Source: Rhodococcus sp. 1163
GTDB taxonomy: Bacteria; Actinomycetota; Actinomycetes; Mycobacteriales; Mycobacteriaceae
DNA length: 64,000 nucleotides
Reading direction: 5' to 3'
Assembly: GCF_002091985.1 (NCBI RefSeq)
Contig: NZ_MKKX01000006.1
Span: 90,937 to 154,936 of the forward strand
Under the pieces are notes generated by a model. That model was not told the DNA's origin. It did not search any database and saw nothing but the letters and a program-made list of their open reading frames with translations. A program made the translations under genes and the position numbers. Below are positions 26,387 to 35,741 of this stretch, piece after piece (position 1 is the stretch's first letter; every line of letters begins with the position of its first letter).

Positions 26387-28776
26387 CAGCCCTCGTCTCC
26401 AGGCTCGTCGCTGTCAGGTTTGTCGCTGTTCGGGGTGTCGCTTTTGGGTGTGTCGCGGCAAGGCGAGCCGTCCGGTGAGTTGATCGGGTCGACCTCGTTC
26501 AGCTGTCGACGCGCCATGTCGCGAATCAATCTGGACTTACGCGCCCATTCGTTGATCTCCCGGGCGAAGTCGCGTCGGCACTGTGCCACATTTTCCCCGG
26601 CGGGTTCGATGAGGTTCCGGTTCTCGGCCAATTGCAGAGCGGTGTCGAACAATTCGCCGGAAATGGACTCGCTGTGGTCGAGCTGCTGTCGCAGGCGACG
26701 GGTCTGAGCGGCACCCAAGCATTGGGCGATGAAGACTGTCTTGTCGAACTCCGCATCCACCGGCAGCAGCATCAACTGATCGGCAACGACCTGATATGCC
26801 TCCATGATCGGCTGCAGAACGCGGTGCGCGAGGTGCAAGTCCTGTGATTGGAGTTGTTGCACTGCGTAATCGGGGTCGGACAAGTTGGCCCGCCAGTTCG
26901 GATCGATGAGTTCGACCTCGGTCTCGAGGCGCTCACCGAACTCCTTCTTGTCACCGAAGAAGAATTCGAACTTCAGCAGGTCTCGCAGTGCGAGTGCGGA
27001 CGCCCACATCGATTCCGGCGTCGACGCCGTCGTCTGCCCCTGATCCGGCAAGATAACGAGCTCGCCGATAGCACGCATGACGAAGTAGTGAATTGCGTTG
27101 TTGCGGAAGAACGCTGCAACCAGATGCTTGTCCTGGGCAAGGTAGAACACCGGTTCGGGGCCGTCGTCGAATCTTCTGACGACACCCGCCGCGACCTGCG
27201 CGACGACGGCCGCGCGCACCACGTCGACCTCACTTATATCGACGCCACCGGCCGTGGGCAACCCGCGCCGATGAATGTACGACGCGAGGGGGGCGATGAT
27301 GGCCCACATCTCGTGGACGTTCAATGCCCGGTCTTCGATACCGAGCAATGCCATCGTCACCAGCGCCGCCGGGGTGACCGGTGTCGAATTGTTGATGGCG
27401 TGTGCGACATTGATCGCGATCCGCTGGACTGCGACGCGCTTGTCCTCGCTGGCATCGACGATGGATCGGACAGAGATCGGCTCACCGAATGTCAGGTACA
27501 CGTTTCCGCGCAGTTTGCCCTGCGCGCGAATGTATCCGAGCGCCATCCGGATTCCTTCGGCCTGCTTCTTCGCGCCATGTGATTCCGCGGCCATGGCACC
27601 GACCTCGTGCAAGCGGTCGTAGGTAATCGAGGTCGGAACCAGATAGACATCCTCGGCGTCGCTGTTCTCGAGAGCGTCGACGAGGTAGGTGAGCAACCCG
27701 AACCGCGGCGGCCGTAGTTTGCCCGTCCGGCTGCGTCCACCCTCGATGTACCACTCCAGGTTGAATCGCTTGCTCAGCAGAAAACTCATGTACTGACGCA
27801 GCGTCCACTTGTAGATTTCGTCGGAGAACTTGCGTTGAATGAGTACCACGCCACTGCGTTTGGCGATCGGGCCCAGCGGCCAGAATCCGACGTTGATTCC
27901 GCCCATCACATGATTGAGTGGGAGTCCTTCGGCGAGCAGCGCGGGCCGAAGGACCAGAGGATCGAGATAGGAACGATGGTTCGGAAGGAAGACCAGCGGA
28001 TAGTTCTTGTTGAGCTCGCGGACTTTCTGCAACTTCGTTCGATCGACATCCACGCGATATGCCCGCGAGAAGTACGCGCCGAGCGTTCCCCACATCTCCA
28101 CTGCACGCCGCGTCTCGGTGGCAACCATTTCGTCCAGAATTCCGTGGACACGCCGTTCGACGTCGGTGAGGTTCTCGCCGACCCTTTCGGCGAGTTCTTT
28201 CATCCCATCGTGGAACTTCTTCTGCTCGGTCATGTCCTCGACGACGAAGCGCGGGATCTTGTACTCGGAACCGATCACATCGCGTTCGGCGCGATCCAGC
28301 GTAAGGCTGGCCTGCCTGCGAATGAAGGAGGAGAGCGAGGTTCCGCCTACCCGATCGAATCTCGCCTGCAACTCGCTGAGCGTGGCAGGCTCGCCGACCA
28401 GGACGGCCGAATGATCGGGGTCGTCAGCTGTGACCCATCGCTGCCACGCCTTGGTGGGCATGGAGTTTCCGCGCGGTGCGAACATGCGGTAGAGGATTCC
28501 TCTACGTTTCTTCTCCGTCAGCGTCACTCTCAGCGGCACGAGAAGCGGGTCTTCGGTGATGCCGCGGACCGTGTCCGCGACTTGGTGCGATGCTTCTCCC
28601 GACAGAACGACCGACGGTGTACGTTGGGCGCCTTCCCGAGTCGTCGCATCGATCCACTGATTCAACGCTTGCACCTCGAGTGTCGAGGCAGCGTCCAAGA
28701 GGTAGACCTGCTGGACGTCGTGTGACTTCTGTATCCGCGATTCGACCTGGTCCACCGAAATACTCCTGTTCCGCAC
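26386..28776 (-). CDS. plsB2: glycerol-3-phosphate 1-O-acyltransferase PlsB2
   Basis: 796 aa, large PlsB-type enzyme that acylates sn-glycerol-3-phosphate from acyl-CoA or acyl-ACP at the membrane. The acyltransferase blocks are VFLPNHRSYLDPLVL near residue 262, SGVVLIQRKF, WYIEGGRSRTGKLRPPRFG near 340 and LVPTSITYDRLHEVG near 370. The long N-terminal (about 230) and C-terminal (about 300) regions are typical of PlsB. It is the first gene of plsB2-plsC-cyclase, joined by overlapping stops and starts. The last 30 residues are a degenerate SDxPN repeat (CRDTPKSDTPNSDKPDSDEP) and probably disordered. Confidence 0.93.
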   Translation of the reverse strand: MRNRSISVDQVESRIQKSHDVQQVYLLDAASTLEVQALNQWIDATTREGAQRTPSVVLSGEASHQVADTVRGITEDPLLVPLRVTLTEKKRRGILYRMFAPRGNSMPTKAWQRWVTADDPDHSAVLVGEPATLSELQARFDRVGGTSLSSFIRRQASLTLDRAERDVIGSEYKIPRFVVEDMTEQKKFHDGMKELAERVGENLTDVERRVHGILDEMVATETRRAVEMWGTLGAYFSRAYRVDVDRTKLQKVRELNKNYPLVFLPNHRSYLDPLVLRPALLAEGLPLNHVMGGINVGFWPLGPIAKRSGVVLIQRKFSDEIYKWTLRQYMSFLLSKRFNLEWYIEGGRSRTGKLRPPRFGLLTYLVDALENSDAEDVYLVPTSITYDRLHEVGAMAAESHGAKKQAEGIRMALGYIRAQGKLRGNVYLTFGEPISVRSIVDASEDKRVAVQRIAINVAHAINNSTPVTPAALVTMALLGIEDRALNVHEMWAIIAPLASYIHRRGLPTAGGVDISEVDVVRAAVVAQVAAGVVRRFDDGPEPVFYLAQDKHLVAAFFRNNAIHYFVMRAIGELVILPDQGQTTASTPESMWASALALRDLLKFEFFFGDKKEFGERLETEVELIDPNWRANLSDPDYAVQQLQSQDLHLAHRVLQPIMEAYQVVADQLMLLPVDAEFDKTVFIAQCLGAAQTRRLRQQLDHSESISGELFDTALQLAENRNLIEPAGENVAQCRRDFAREINEWARKSRLIRDMARRQLNEVDPINSPDGSPCRDTPKSDTPNSDKPDSDEPGDEG

Positions 28777-28961
28777 CTCGTTACAGGTACGAAGGTCAGG
28801 CTACGCGGAAGCGCTGGTCGATCAGGGGGTTTCGACCCCTACTCCGACTTCACTCGAACCCGAGCAGTGCGCAAGAATTGCCGACGACTTCCCGGCTCAG
28901 TGCAGTACTGCCCGAGTTTGTGGGACAGTATTCGCAAACACTTTCGAGAGAGGCTGCTTGG

Positions 28962-29687
28962 ATGCCACCGCGTAGACGATTGTCCGTGACCGACGCACTC
29001 ACGCCCGAAAACCTGGAGAGTCTCGCCGCCGCAGTCGCCGGGGGGCGGCGCGCCACCGTTTATCTGATCGAGGCAACGCCGAGCCTCGGACTCCCCGAAG
29101 GCACCTCCGCCAAGGTCGTGTCCGTCGACGGCAACACCGTCACCATCTCGCCCAAGGGCGTCAACGACGAGCTTCCGTTCGAGGCCGAGGAACTGCGGAT
29201 GACGCGCAACCCGGCGTCAGGGGTCACCAAGGCCGCACCCCCGGCCGCCAAGCCGACCCCGGCGAAGGTCGAGATCGCCGAGTGGACCGAACCGGTGGCG
29301 CCACCCAAACCGGTCAAGGCTGCTGCTGTGAAGCCGGCGTCGACGCCAGTGCCGCCGCGTCCCGTCGCGGCTCCGAAGCCGCCGGCGGCGCGCAAGGGCA
29401 AGAAGGGCCCCGACAGCGTCAGCGTCACCATCCATGCCGGCCCGGACAACGACTGGTCGGTGACGGTCACGCATGGCGCGCGTCGCCCGGGCAAGGCGCA
29501 ACCTGTTTCGCCGGAGTCGGTCTCGCGTGCCGTACGCGAACTGGGAGACGCCTCGGTACGCGAGGCCGTCGAGGCCGTTATTTCGCATGCCCGCGAGGAA
29601 GCAGCACAGCGCGTGGCGGAACTGAGCCGGCAGCTCGAGGTGGCACGATCCACGCTCGCCGCGCTGGAGCAGAAGGATACGGAGTGA
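28962..29687 (+). CDS. conserved Ala/Pro-rich actinobacterial protein (possible DUF6319)
   Basis: 241 aa from the ATG at 28962; the frame opens further upstream but has no plausible start there. The N-terminal 75 residues are conserved-looking (DALTPENLESLAAAVAGGRR, ATVYLIEATPSLGLPEGTSA). A disordered Ala/Pro/Lys linker follows. The next block is SVTIHAGPDNDWSVTVTHGA, then a C-terminal coiled coil (AREEAAQRVAELSRQLEVARSTLAALEQ). I believe this corresponds to the DUF6319 group but cannot verify it. It is divergent from plsB2 across 185 bp. Function unknown; the VSVDGNTVTISP block suggests a small beta-barrel. Confidence 0.7.
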   Translation: MPPRRRLSVTDALTPENLESLAAAVAGGRRATVYLIEATPSLGLPEGTSAKVVSVDGNTVTISPKGVNDELPFEAEELRMTRNPASGVTKAAPPAAKPTPAKVEIAEWTEPVAPPKPVKAAAVKPASTPVPPRPVAAPKPPAARKGKKGPDSVSVTIHAGPDNDWSVTVTHGARRPGKAQPVSPESVSRAVRELGDASVREAVEAVISHAREEAAQRVAELSRQLEVARSTLAALEQKDTE

Positions 29688-29765
29688 GAACAAATTTCCC
29701 CACGCACTCGTCCATCGGTGCTTCTTATTGCTAGTGTCTGCGGACACCGCTGGAGAGGGAATACA

Positions 29766-30422
29766 TTGTTGAAGAAGTTCATGCTGGTCGTCGTCGCGGC
29801 TGCCGCCGTTGCAGCCAGCGTCGGGGTAGGGACCGCATCTGCTGCAGCTCCGGCGGTTCTGGGAGGGGGCTCCGGAATCATCGTGGGTAACAGTGCCGAG
29901 TGCACGCTCACCACGATCGGTAACGACGCAGCAGGTCGCCTGGTCGGTATTACCGCTGGTCACTGCGGTGGTGCGGGCGCAACAATCGCGGCCGAGGCCA
30001 ACACAGACGCCGGCGTCGTAGGACGCATCGCATTCTCCAACCCGGAATACGACTACGCCGTCATCGAGTTCGATCGTGCGAAGGTCATCCCGGTCAACCA
30101 CATCGGTAACGTCACCATCACCCGTGTCGGCCCACCGACGTCGTTCCCCAACATCGTGTGCAAAGAAGGCCGTACCACCGGCAATACATGCGGTATCGCG
30201 TACGGAGACGTTCTGCAGTCCCAGGAGACCTGGTCGCAGCTGTGCGTCGTCGAAGGTGATTCGGGAAGCCCGGTCGTCGTGGGTACAACGCTGGTCGGCA
30301 TGGTCAACGCCTACCTCGGTGTCGCCTGCTTCGGACCTGAGGTCGGCACCAACATCGATGCGATTCTTCGTCACATCAACGCAGGAAACGCAGTAGGAAC
30401 CGGGTTCAGCCCCATTCCCTGA
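29766..30422 (+). CDS. secreted chymotrypsin-like (S1 family) serine protease
   Basis: 218 aa from TTG at 29766, placed by the strong ribosome site ggagaggga 6 nt upstream and by a well-formed signal peptide (LKKFMLVVVAAAAVAASVGV, cut after ASAA). The catalytic triad is visible: His in GITAGHCGG, Asp in PEYDYAVIEF and Ser in VEGDSGSPVVV. Four cysteines could form two disulfides (TAGHC, IVCKE, GNTCG, QLCVV). Small size and fold match mycobacterial and streptomycete secreted S1 proteases without a long propeptide. A strong terminator hairpin starts 16 bp after the stop. Confidence 0.88.
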   Translation: MLKKFMLVVVAAAAVAASVGVGTASAAAPAVLGGGSGIIVGNSAECTLTTIGNDAAGRLVGITAGHCGGAGATIAAEANTDAGVVGRIAFSNPEYDYAVIEFDRAKVIPVNHIGNVTITRVGPPTSFPNIVCKEGRTTGNTCGIAYGDVLQSQETWSQLCVVEGDSGSPVVVGTTLVGMVNAYLGVACFGPEVGTNIDAILRHINAGNAVGTGFSPIP

Positions 30423-30437
30423 CGCACCCTTTCAGCC

Positions 30438-30490
30438 CGAGTGGGCCATCGCGACAGTCTCGACTGTTGCGATGGCCCACTCGTTGTTTG
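30438..30490 (+). terminator. intrinsic terminator of the serine protease gene
   Basis: A 21-bp stem (30438-30458 with 30463-30483, one G-T pair) closes a ctcg loop and is followed by ttgttt. The stem starts cgagtgggccatcgcgacag. It lies 16 bp after the protease stop. Confidence 0.9.
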
Positions 30491-30516
30491 TCGGCTTCCC
30501 CCGCTGACCCGCCGGC

Positions 30517-30559
30517 CCCATCGCCACCCGATCGCTTTCCCATCGCCACCCGATCGCTT
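30517..30559. repeat. two tandem 22-bp units
   Basis: The unit cccatcgccacccgatcgct (plus two bases) occurs at 30517 and again at 30539, period 22. A diverged inverted counterpart (cgatcgggtgggtcgccg) is at 30633-30650. The second copy runs directly into the inverted repeat at 30551. Confidence 0.85.
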
Positions 30560-30611
30560 CAATGGCACATTCATACGATTGGTTAGCTTGAGGTGGCCAT
30601 TCAAGCGATCG
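30551..30611. repeat. imperfect inverted repeat related to the one at 2281
   Basis: The arms 30551-30566 and 30596-30611 pair over 15 of 16 positions around a 29-nt loop. The left 30 nt (gatcgcttcaatgg, then ttcatacgattg) match the minus strand of the 2281-2329 element at 27 of 30 positions. As there, it sits between converging genes. Confidence 0.85.
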
Positions 30612-30686
30612 TGCGGCCGAAACCGACCGCCGCGATCGGGTGGGTCGCCGCAACCGACCGACGAACCCGCCGGCCGGCGCGAGAAA

Positions 30687-32408
30687 CTAGATCAGCACGG
30701 CACCCTGGGATGCCGATCCGACGAGTTTGGCGTACTTCGCCAGCACACCGCGTGTGTACCGCGGAGGTAGCGGCGCCCAACCCTCCTTGCGCTTTTCGAG
30801 TTCTTCTTCGTCGACGAGCAGGTCCAGTGTGCCTTTTCCGACGTCGAGGCGGATCTGGTCGCCGTCGCGTACGAGGGCCACTGGGCCACCGTCGACGGCT
30901 TCGGGTGCGACGTGGCCGACGCAGAGGCCTGTGGTGCCTCCGGAGAAGCGGCCGTCGGTGAGCAGCAGGACGTCTTTGCCGAGGCCTGCGCCCTTGATGG
31001 CGCCGGTGATGGCGAGCATTTCGCGCATGCCTGGGCCGCCCTTGGGTCCTTCGTAGCGGATGACGACGACGTCACCTGCGGTGATGGTGCCGTCTTCGAG
31101 TGCGTCCATTGCGGCGCGTTCACGTTCGAAAACCCTTGCAGTGCCGGTGAATACGTCGGAATCGAATCCGGCAGATTTAACGACGGCGCCCCCGGGAGCG
31201 AGGGAGCCCTTGAGGATGGTGATGCCGCCGGTCGGGTGGATGGGCTTGTCGAGTGCGCGCAGCACCTTGCCGTCGGGGTCCGGGGGCGCGATGTGAGCGA
31301 GGTTCTCGGCCACGGTCTTTCCGGTGACGGTGAGGCAGTCACCGTGCATGAGCCCGGCGTCGAGCAGCGCTTTCATGACCACTGGGACGCCACCGATGGC
31401 GTCGACGTCGGTCATGACGTGCTTGCCGAACGGCTTGACGTCGGCGAGGTGTGGAACTTTGGCGCCGACTCGGACGAAGTCGTCGAGGGTGAGTTCGACT
31501 TCTGCTTCGTGGGCGATGGCCAGTAGGTGCAGCACGGCGTTGGTCGATCCGCCGAAGGCCATGACGACGGCGATCGCGTTCTCGAATGCTTCCTTGGTCA
31601 TGATGTCGCGTGAGGTGATTCCACGGCGGAGGAGTTCGACGACGGCTTCACCACTTGCGTGGGCGAATCCGTCGCGTCGACGGTCCGGCGCGGGCGGGGA
31701 TGCGCTGCCCGGCAGGGACATGCCCATGGCTTCTGCGGCACTGGCCATGGTGTTGGCGGTGTACATGCCGCCGCAGGCACCTTCGCCGGGGCAGATTGCG
31801 CGTTCGATGGTGTCGACGTCGGCGCGCGACATCAGTCCGCGTGAGCAGGCACCGACGGCTTCGAACGCGTCGATGATGGTGACCTGGTGCTCGCTGCCGT
31901 CGGACAGCGTTGCGAAGCCGGGCAGCGTGGAACCGGCGTAGAGGAAGACGCTGGCAAGGTCCAGTCTTGCGGCAGCCATCAGCATGCCGGGCAGTGATTT
32001 GTCGCAACCGGCGAGAAGTACCGATCCATCGAGTCGCTCCGCGCTGACGACGGTCTCGACGCTGTCGGCGATCACCTCGCGAGATACCAGCGAGAAGTGC
32101 ATGCCTTCATGCCCCATGGAGATGCCGTCGGACACCGAGATGGTGCCGAATTCGAGCGGATAGCCGCCGGCGGCGTGGACGCCGACCTTCACGGCTTTGG
32201 CGAGGCGCTCGAGCGAGAGGTTGCACGGGGTGATCTCGTTCCACGACGATGCGACGCCGATCTGAGATTTACCCCAGTCCTTGTCACCCATCCCGACGGC
32301 TCGAAGCATTCCGCGCGCAGCGGTCTTCTCCAAACCGTCCGTGACGTCGCGGCTACGGGGCTTGACGTCCGGTGACTGTTTGTCGGAAAAATCCTGCGGG
32401 GTCGACAT
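30687..32408 (-). CDS. ilvD: dihydroxy-acid dehydratase
   Basis: 573 aa, full length for IlvD. It dehydrates 2,3-dihydroxy-isovalerate and 2,3-dihydroxy-3-methylvalerate in valine, leucine and isoleucine synthesis. The iron-sulfur cluster cysteines are in [23 protein letters not shown] and [14 protein letters not shown]; the [16 protein letters not shown] block near the C-terminus is also conserved. The protein probably carries a [2Fe-2S] or [4Fe-4S] cluster in the cytosol. No other ilv gene is nearby. It starts 51 bp after the MFS transporter stop on the same strand, so partial read-through from that gene is possible. Confidence 0.96.
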   Translation of the reverse strand: MSTPQDFSDKQSPDVKPRSRDVTDGLEKTAARGMLRAVGMGDKDWGKSQIGVASSWNEITPCNLSLERLAKAVKVGVHAAGGYPLEFGTISVSDGISMGHEGMHFSLVSREVIADSVETVVSAERLDGSVLLAGCDKSLPGMLMAAARLDLASVFLYAGSTLPGFATLSDGSEHQVTIIDAFEAVGACSRGLMSRADVDTIERAICPGEGACGGMYTANTMASAAEAMGMSLPGSASPPAPDRRRDGFAHASGEAVVELLRRGITSRDIMTKEAFENAIAVVMAFGGSTNAVLHLLAIAHEAEVELTLDDFVRVGAKVPHLADVKPFGKHVMTDVDAIGGVPVVMKALLDAGLMHGDCLTVTGKTVAENLAHIAPPDPDGKVLRALDKPIHPTGGITILKGSLAPGGAVVKSAGFDSDVFTGTARVFERERAAMDALEDGTITAGDVVVIRYEGPKGGPGMREMLAITGAIKGAGLGKDVLLLTDGRFSGGTTGLCVGHVAPEAVDGGPVALVRDGDQIRLDVGKGTLDLLVDEEELEKRKEGWAPLPPRYTRGVLAKYAKLVGSASQGAVLI

Positions 32409-32459
32409 GACACTCCTGACCTGTTTGCGTGGATAGGGGGCTGTTATCCAAGGGCAAGC

Positions 32460-33908
32460 CTAAACCTGCCGTCGGGGAGTCACCGCCGGGGACGACACGT
32501 CGCAATGCGGGAGGCAGTCGACGGATTCGGGATCGGCGCGACGCTCGCCCCTGATCATCGTCGCCGCGACGATCGCGCCGAGGACGAGCAGGCCCGCGCA
32601 GATGATCATGGCCGTATGAAATCCTGCGGAGAATACGGCGGGGTTGTCGTAGTCCACGCCGGAGATGCCGGCGAGCCCGGGCAGTGCGGCGACGGCCAGC
32701 AGTTGGCTGGTTCGCGCGAGGGCGTTGTTGACGCCGGAGGCGGTACCGGCCCGATCGGAGGAGACGGCGCCGAGTACAGCGCCGGTCAGTGGTGCGACGA
32801 GCAACGACAGTCCGAGACCGAACACCAGGACGGCGGGGAAGACTTGGAGGAGATAGGTCGAGCCCGGTTCGATGCGCAGCATCAGCAGCAGGCCGACCGC
32901 TGCGACGAGCGGCCCGATCGTCATCGGCATCCGCGGACCGATGCGCTGGGCCATGCGGCCGGTGCGAGAAGAGAGGGTCAACATGAGAATGGTGATCGGC
33001 AGTGTGGCGACACCGGCTGCGATCGGAGAGTAGTTCAACGCCAGTTGCAATTGCAGGATCAGCAGGAAGAACACTCCACCCAGCGCCGCGTAGACAGCCA
33101 ACGTGACGAGGTTGGCCGCAAGGAAGAGTCTGGAAGCGAACAGTGACGGCGGAACCAGTGGGTTCTTGGTTCGCAGCTCGATGACGACGAAGACTGCGAG
33201 TGCCACGACGCCGAGGCCGACGAAGATCCACAACGCTTCGATGAACCCGAAGGTGAGTAGCCCGAGTGCGAGCGCGACGACTGCGGCGCCAGGGAGGTCG
33301 AGCCGACCGTGAGCATTCGGGTCGCTGCTCTCCGGCACGTGCTTACGCGCGACCCATACGACGACGATGGCCAGCGGAATGTTGAGCATGAACACCGAAC
33401 GCCACCCGGCAATTTCGACGAGCCATCCACCGAGCAGCGGGCCGACGGCCGATGCGACGCCGCCGAGCCCGGACCACAGACCGATTGCGGCACCGCGATC
33501 ATCGGGGTGAATCGAGGCCGAGATGAGAGCAAGACTGCCCGGAGTCAGTAGCGCGGCACCCACGCCCTGGATCAGCCGGGCAGCGACCAGCACCTCGATG
33601 TTCGGGGCCAGTCCGCACAGAATCGACGCGAGCGCGAACCAGACGGTGCCCCAAATGAACACCTTGCGACGGCCGAGCCGATCGCCCAGTGCACCACCCA
33701 ACAGAATGAGCGACGCGAGAGTCAGCGTGTATCCACTGATCGTCCACTGCAGCCCTGAGACACCGGAATCGAGATCCCGAGCGATGTCCGGCAGGGCGAC
33801 GTTGACTACGGTGCCGTCGAGCATCGCCAGTGAGGAACCGAGCACGGTGGCGGCGACGATCCAACGTCCCCGCGAGGACGCCAGTGGAACCGACGCTTCA
33901 GCACTCAC
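32460..33908 (-). CDS. MFS drug-efflux transporter, DHA2 (14-TM) family
   Basis: 482 aa with about 14 hydrophobic segments. DHA2 landmarks are LGSSLAMLDGTVVNVALPDI in TM1 (motif D1), LGGALGDRLGRRKVFIWG (motif A), and RLIQGVGAALLTPGSLALI (motif C region). This is the EmrB/QacA group of proton-driven efflux pumps. The start is GTG at 33908. No regulator gene is adjacent, which is unusual for this family. It lies between the LppU-like lipoprotein and ilvD on the same strand. Substrate unknown. Confidence 0.9.
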   Translation of the reverse strand: MSAEASVPLASSRGRWIVAATVLGSSLAMLDGTVVNVALPDIARDLDSGVSGLQWTISGYTLTLASLILLGGALGDRLGRRKVFIWGTVWFALASILCGLAPNIEVLVAARLIQGVGAALLTPGSLALISASIHPDDRGAAIGLWSGLGGVASAVGPLLGGWLVEIAGWRSVFMLNIPLAIVVVWVARKHVPESSDPNAHGRLDLPGAAVVALALGLLTFGFIEALWIFVGLGVVALAVFVVIELRTKNPLVPPSLFASRLFLAANLVTLAVYAALGGVFFLLILQLQLALNYSPIAAGVATLPITILMLTLSSRTGRMAQRIGPRMPMTIGPLVAAVGLLLMLRIEPGSTYLLQVFPAVLVFGLGLSLLVAPLTGAVLGAVSSDRAGTASGVNNALARTSQLLAVAALPGLAGISGVDYDNPAVFSAGFHTAMIICAGLLVLGAIVAATMIRGERRADPESVDCLPHCDVSSPAVTPRRQV

Positions 33909-33955
33909 GTGCGAAGTCTGGCACTGATCGCTGCTCGCGACCCTCGAAATTCGAG

Positions 33956-34561
33956 CTACAGATCCTCGACGCAGACGATGAAGTTGCGCTCGTCGTAGGC
34001 GTAGCCGCTGGTGGCGGGATCCGAGCAGTCGTTCACCTCGGTGGTGCCGGGCAAGATTTCGACGACTCGGACCGTTTCTGCGCCCGGCGTCGCACAGTCG
34101 GCTCGCACCGGGTCGTCACCGGAGACCTCCATGCATCCACCGACCACCCAGTCGACGTCGAGGCACAGTGCTCCCTGCTCGACGCCTCGCAAGGTTTCGT
34201 AGTAGTACTGGTCGGCGTCGCTGATGCACTCGTCACCGGAAGGGGCTTTCGCGATCACCTTGTAGTTGGAGGCGGGGCTGCCGCACGTCGCGTTGTCGAT
34301 GTCGGCATCGTCGAATGTGCCACCGAGTTCGACGCACTCACCGATCTCTACGTCGATGTCGATGTCGATGTCTTCCTGAGCGGGAGGGGGCCTCGTCGTC
34401 GTTGCTGTCGTGGGATTCGGACCGGCGTCGGCGGCCGGAATCGCGCGAGGAGTGATGTCGGAGCTACAGCTCGCAACGATCAACGCTGCGCACGCCAAGG
34501 CGGCCGACACCGCGAAGAAACGGCGGGCGGCGCCACGAAGTGGACGGCATGAGGTGGTCAT
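33956..34561 (-). CDS. LppU-like lipoprotein
   Basis: 201 aa from the ATG at 34561. It has a lipoprotein signal with lipobox LIVASC, then a low-complexity linker with TTATTTRPPP and the acidic run EDIDIDIDVEIGE, coded by a hexanucleotide repeat. The mature domain has three pairs of cysteines (GECVEL/ATCGSP, DECISD/ALCLD, GGCMEV/ADCATP) and ends NFIVCVEDL, consistent with disulfides. It resembles mycobacterial LppU. The hexamer run (gtcgat x3, 34352-34369) could vary in length. Divergent from ligC across 132 bp. Role unknown; likely anchored on the outer face of the membrane. Confidence 0.75.
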   Translation of the reverse strand: MTTSCRPLRGAARRFFAVSAALACAALIVASCSSDITPRAIPAADAGPNPTTATTTRPPPAQEDIDIDIDVEIGECVELGGTFDDADIDNATCGSPASNYKVIAKAPSGDECISDADQYYYETLRGVEQGALCLDVDWVVGGCMEVSGDDPVRADCATPGAETVRVVEILPGTTEVNDCSDPATSGYAYDERNFIVCVEDL

Positions 34562-34693
34562 CTTCTGAAATCCTGAATTCTTTCGAGTGAACATCGAACG
34601 CGGTCCGGTAAAAGTATCCGACGACCCGGTGAAGTGACACTCTGCCGATCTTTTTCCACGTGGTTGTCGGTGGTATGAGGCAAGATCGACCAG

Positions 34694-35740
34694 GTGGACC
34701 TACCTCTCGCATGGCCTCTCCAGCCGATGCTCGCCAAGGCGGCAAAGGCCGTACCCAAGCAGCCTGCCGAGGGGGACGCCGAATGGTCGTACGAGCCGAA
34801 GTGGGACGGCTTCCGGTCCATCGTCTTCCGTGACGGGGACGAGGTCGTACTCGGCTCCCGCGGCGGCAAGAATCTCGCGAGATATTTTCCGGAGTTGGTC
34901 GACGCAGTGCGCCGTGAACTTCCCGATCGGATCGTCGTCGACGGCGAGATCGTGGTGCCGCGTGAGATCGACGGTCGGAGGCGACTCGACTGGGATGCGC
35001 TGTCGGAGAGAATTCACCCGGCCGAGAGTCGAGTGAAGATGCTGGCGGAGAAGACGCCGTCGATGTTCGTGGGTTTCGACCTTTTGGCGCTCGGCTCGAC
35101 GGATATGACGGGTGAGCCGTTTCGTAGCCGTCGCGCACAGCTTCTCGAGGCCGTCGTGGGTGGCACGCAATGCCAGGTCACCAGTGCCACCGACGATGCG
35201 GCCACTGCCGAGGATTGGTTCGAACGATTCGAGGGTGCCGGCCTCGACGGCGTGGTCGCCAAGAAGCTCGACGGCCTGTATCTGCCGAACAAGCGAGAGA
35301 TGATCAAGGTCAAGCACGCGCGTACGGCAGACTGCGCTCTCATCGGATATCGAATTCACAAGTCGGGCAAAGGAATTGGCTCTCTGTTGCTCGGTCTGTA
35401 CGACGGCGACCAGCTTCGGATGATCGGCGGTGCGTCGGCATTCACCGACAAGCGGCGGGTGGAATTGCTCGACGAGCTTGCGCCGCTGCGAGTAGGGGAG
35501 GATGTCGTCTCCGACGCGCAAGCGAACAGATGGACGTCGAACAAGGATCGGAGCTGGGTGCCGCTGCGAATAGAACGCGTCGTCGAAGTCGCCTACGACC
35601 AGATGGAGGGTGAGCGGCTTCGGCATGCGGCGAGGTTCCTTCGGTGGCGACCGGACCGTGACCCGATGTCGTGCACGTACGAGCAGTTGGAGGTCCCGGT
35701 GCGGTACGACGTGGCCGATGTCATCGCAGGGGGTAACTGA
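34694..35740 (+). CDS. ligC: ATP-dependent DNA ligase LigC
   Basis: 348 aa, compact ligase with adenylation and OB domains only. The nucleotidyl-accepting Lys36 lies in YEPKWDGFRS; IVVDGEIVV, FDLLALGS, LDGVVAKKLDG and the final motif MIKVKHAR complete the set. It is followed one base later by a stand-alone primase-polymerase, the arrangement of Rv3731-Rv3730c. In mycobacteria LigC1 is a backup ligase active in base excision repair and in a minor end-joining pathway. The start is GTG at 34694. Confidence 0.92.
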   Translation: MDLPLAWPLQPMLAKAAKAVPKQPAEGDAEWSYEPKWDGFRSIVFRDGDEVVLGSRGGKNLARYFPELVDAVRRELPDRIVVDGEIVVPREIDGRRRLDWDALSERIHPAESRVKMLAEKTPSMFVGFDLLALGSTDMTGEPFRSRRAQLLEAVVGGTQCQVTSATDDAATAEDWFERFEGAGLDGVVAKKLDGLYLPNKREMIKVKHARTADCALIGYRIHKSGKGIGSLLLGLYDGDQLRMIGGASAFTDKRRVELLDELAPLRVGEDVVSDAQANRWTSNKDRSWVPLRIERVVEVAYDQMEGERLRHAARFLRWRPDRDPMSCTYEQLEVPVRYDVADVIAGGN

Positions 35741-35741
35741 G

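Noticed and set aside
29060..29914. 284-aa minus-strand ORF opposite the Ala/Pro-rich protein and protease genes
   Set aside because: Low-complexity antisense frame; the plus-strand genes have better starts, signal peptide and catalytic motifs.
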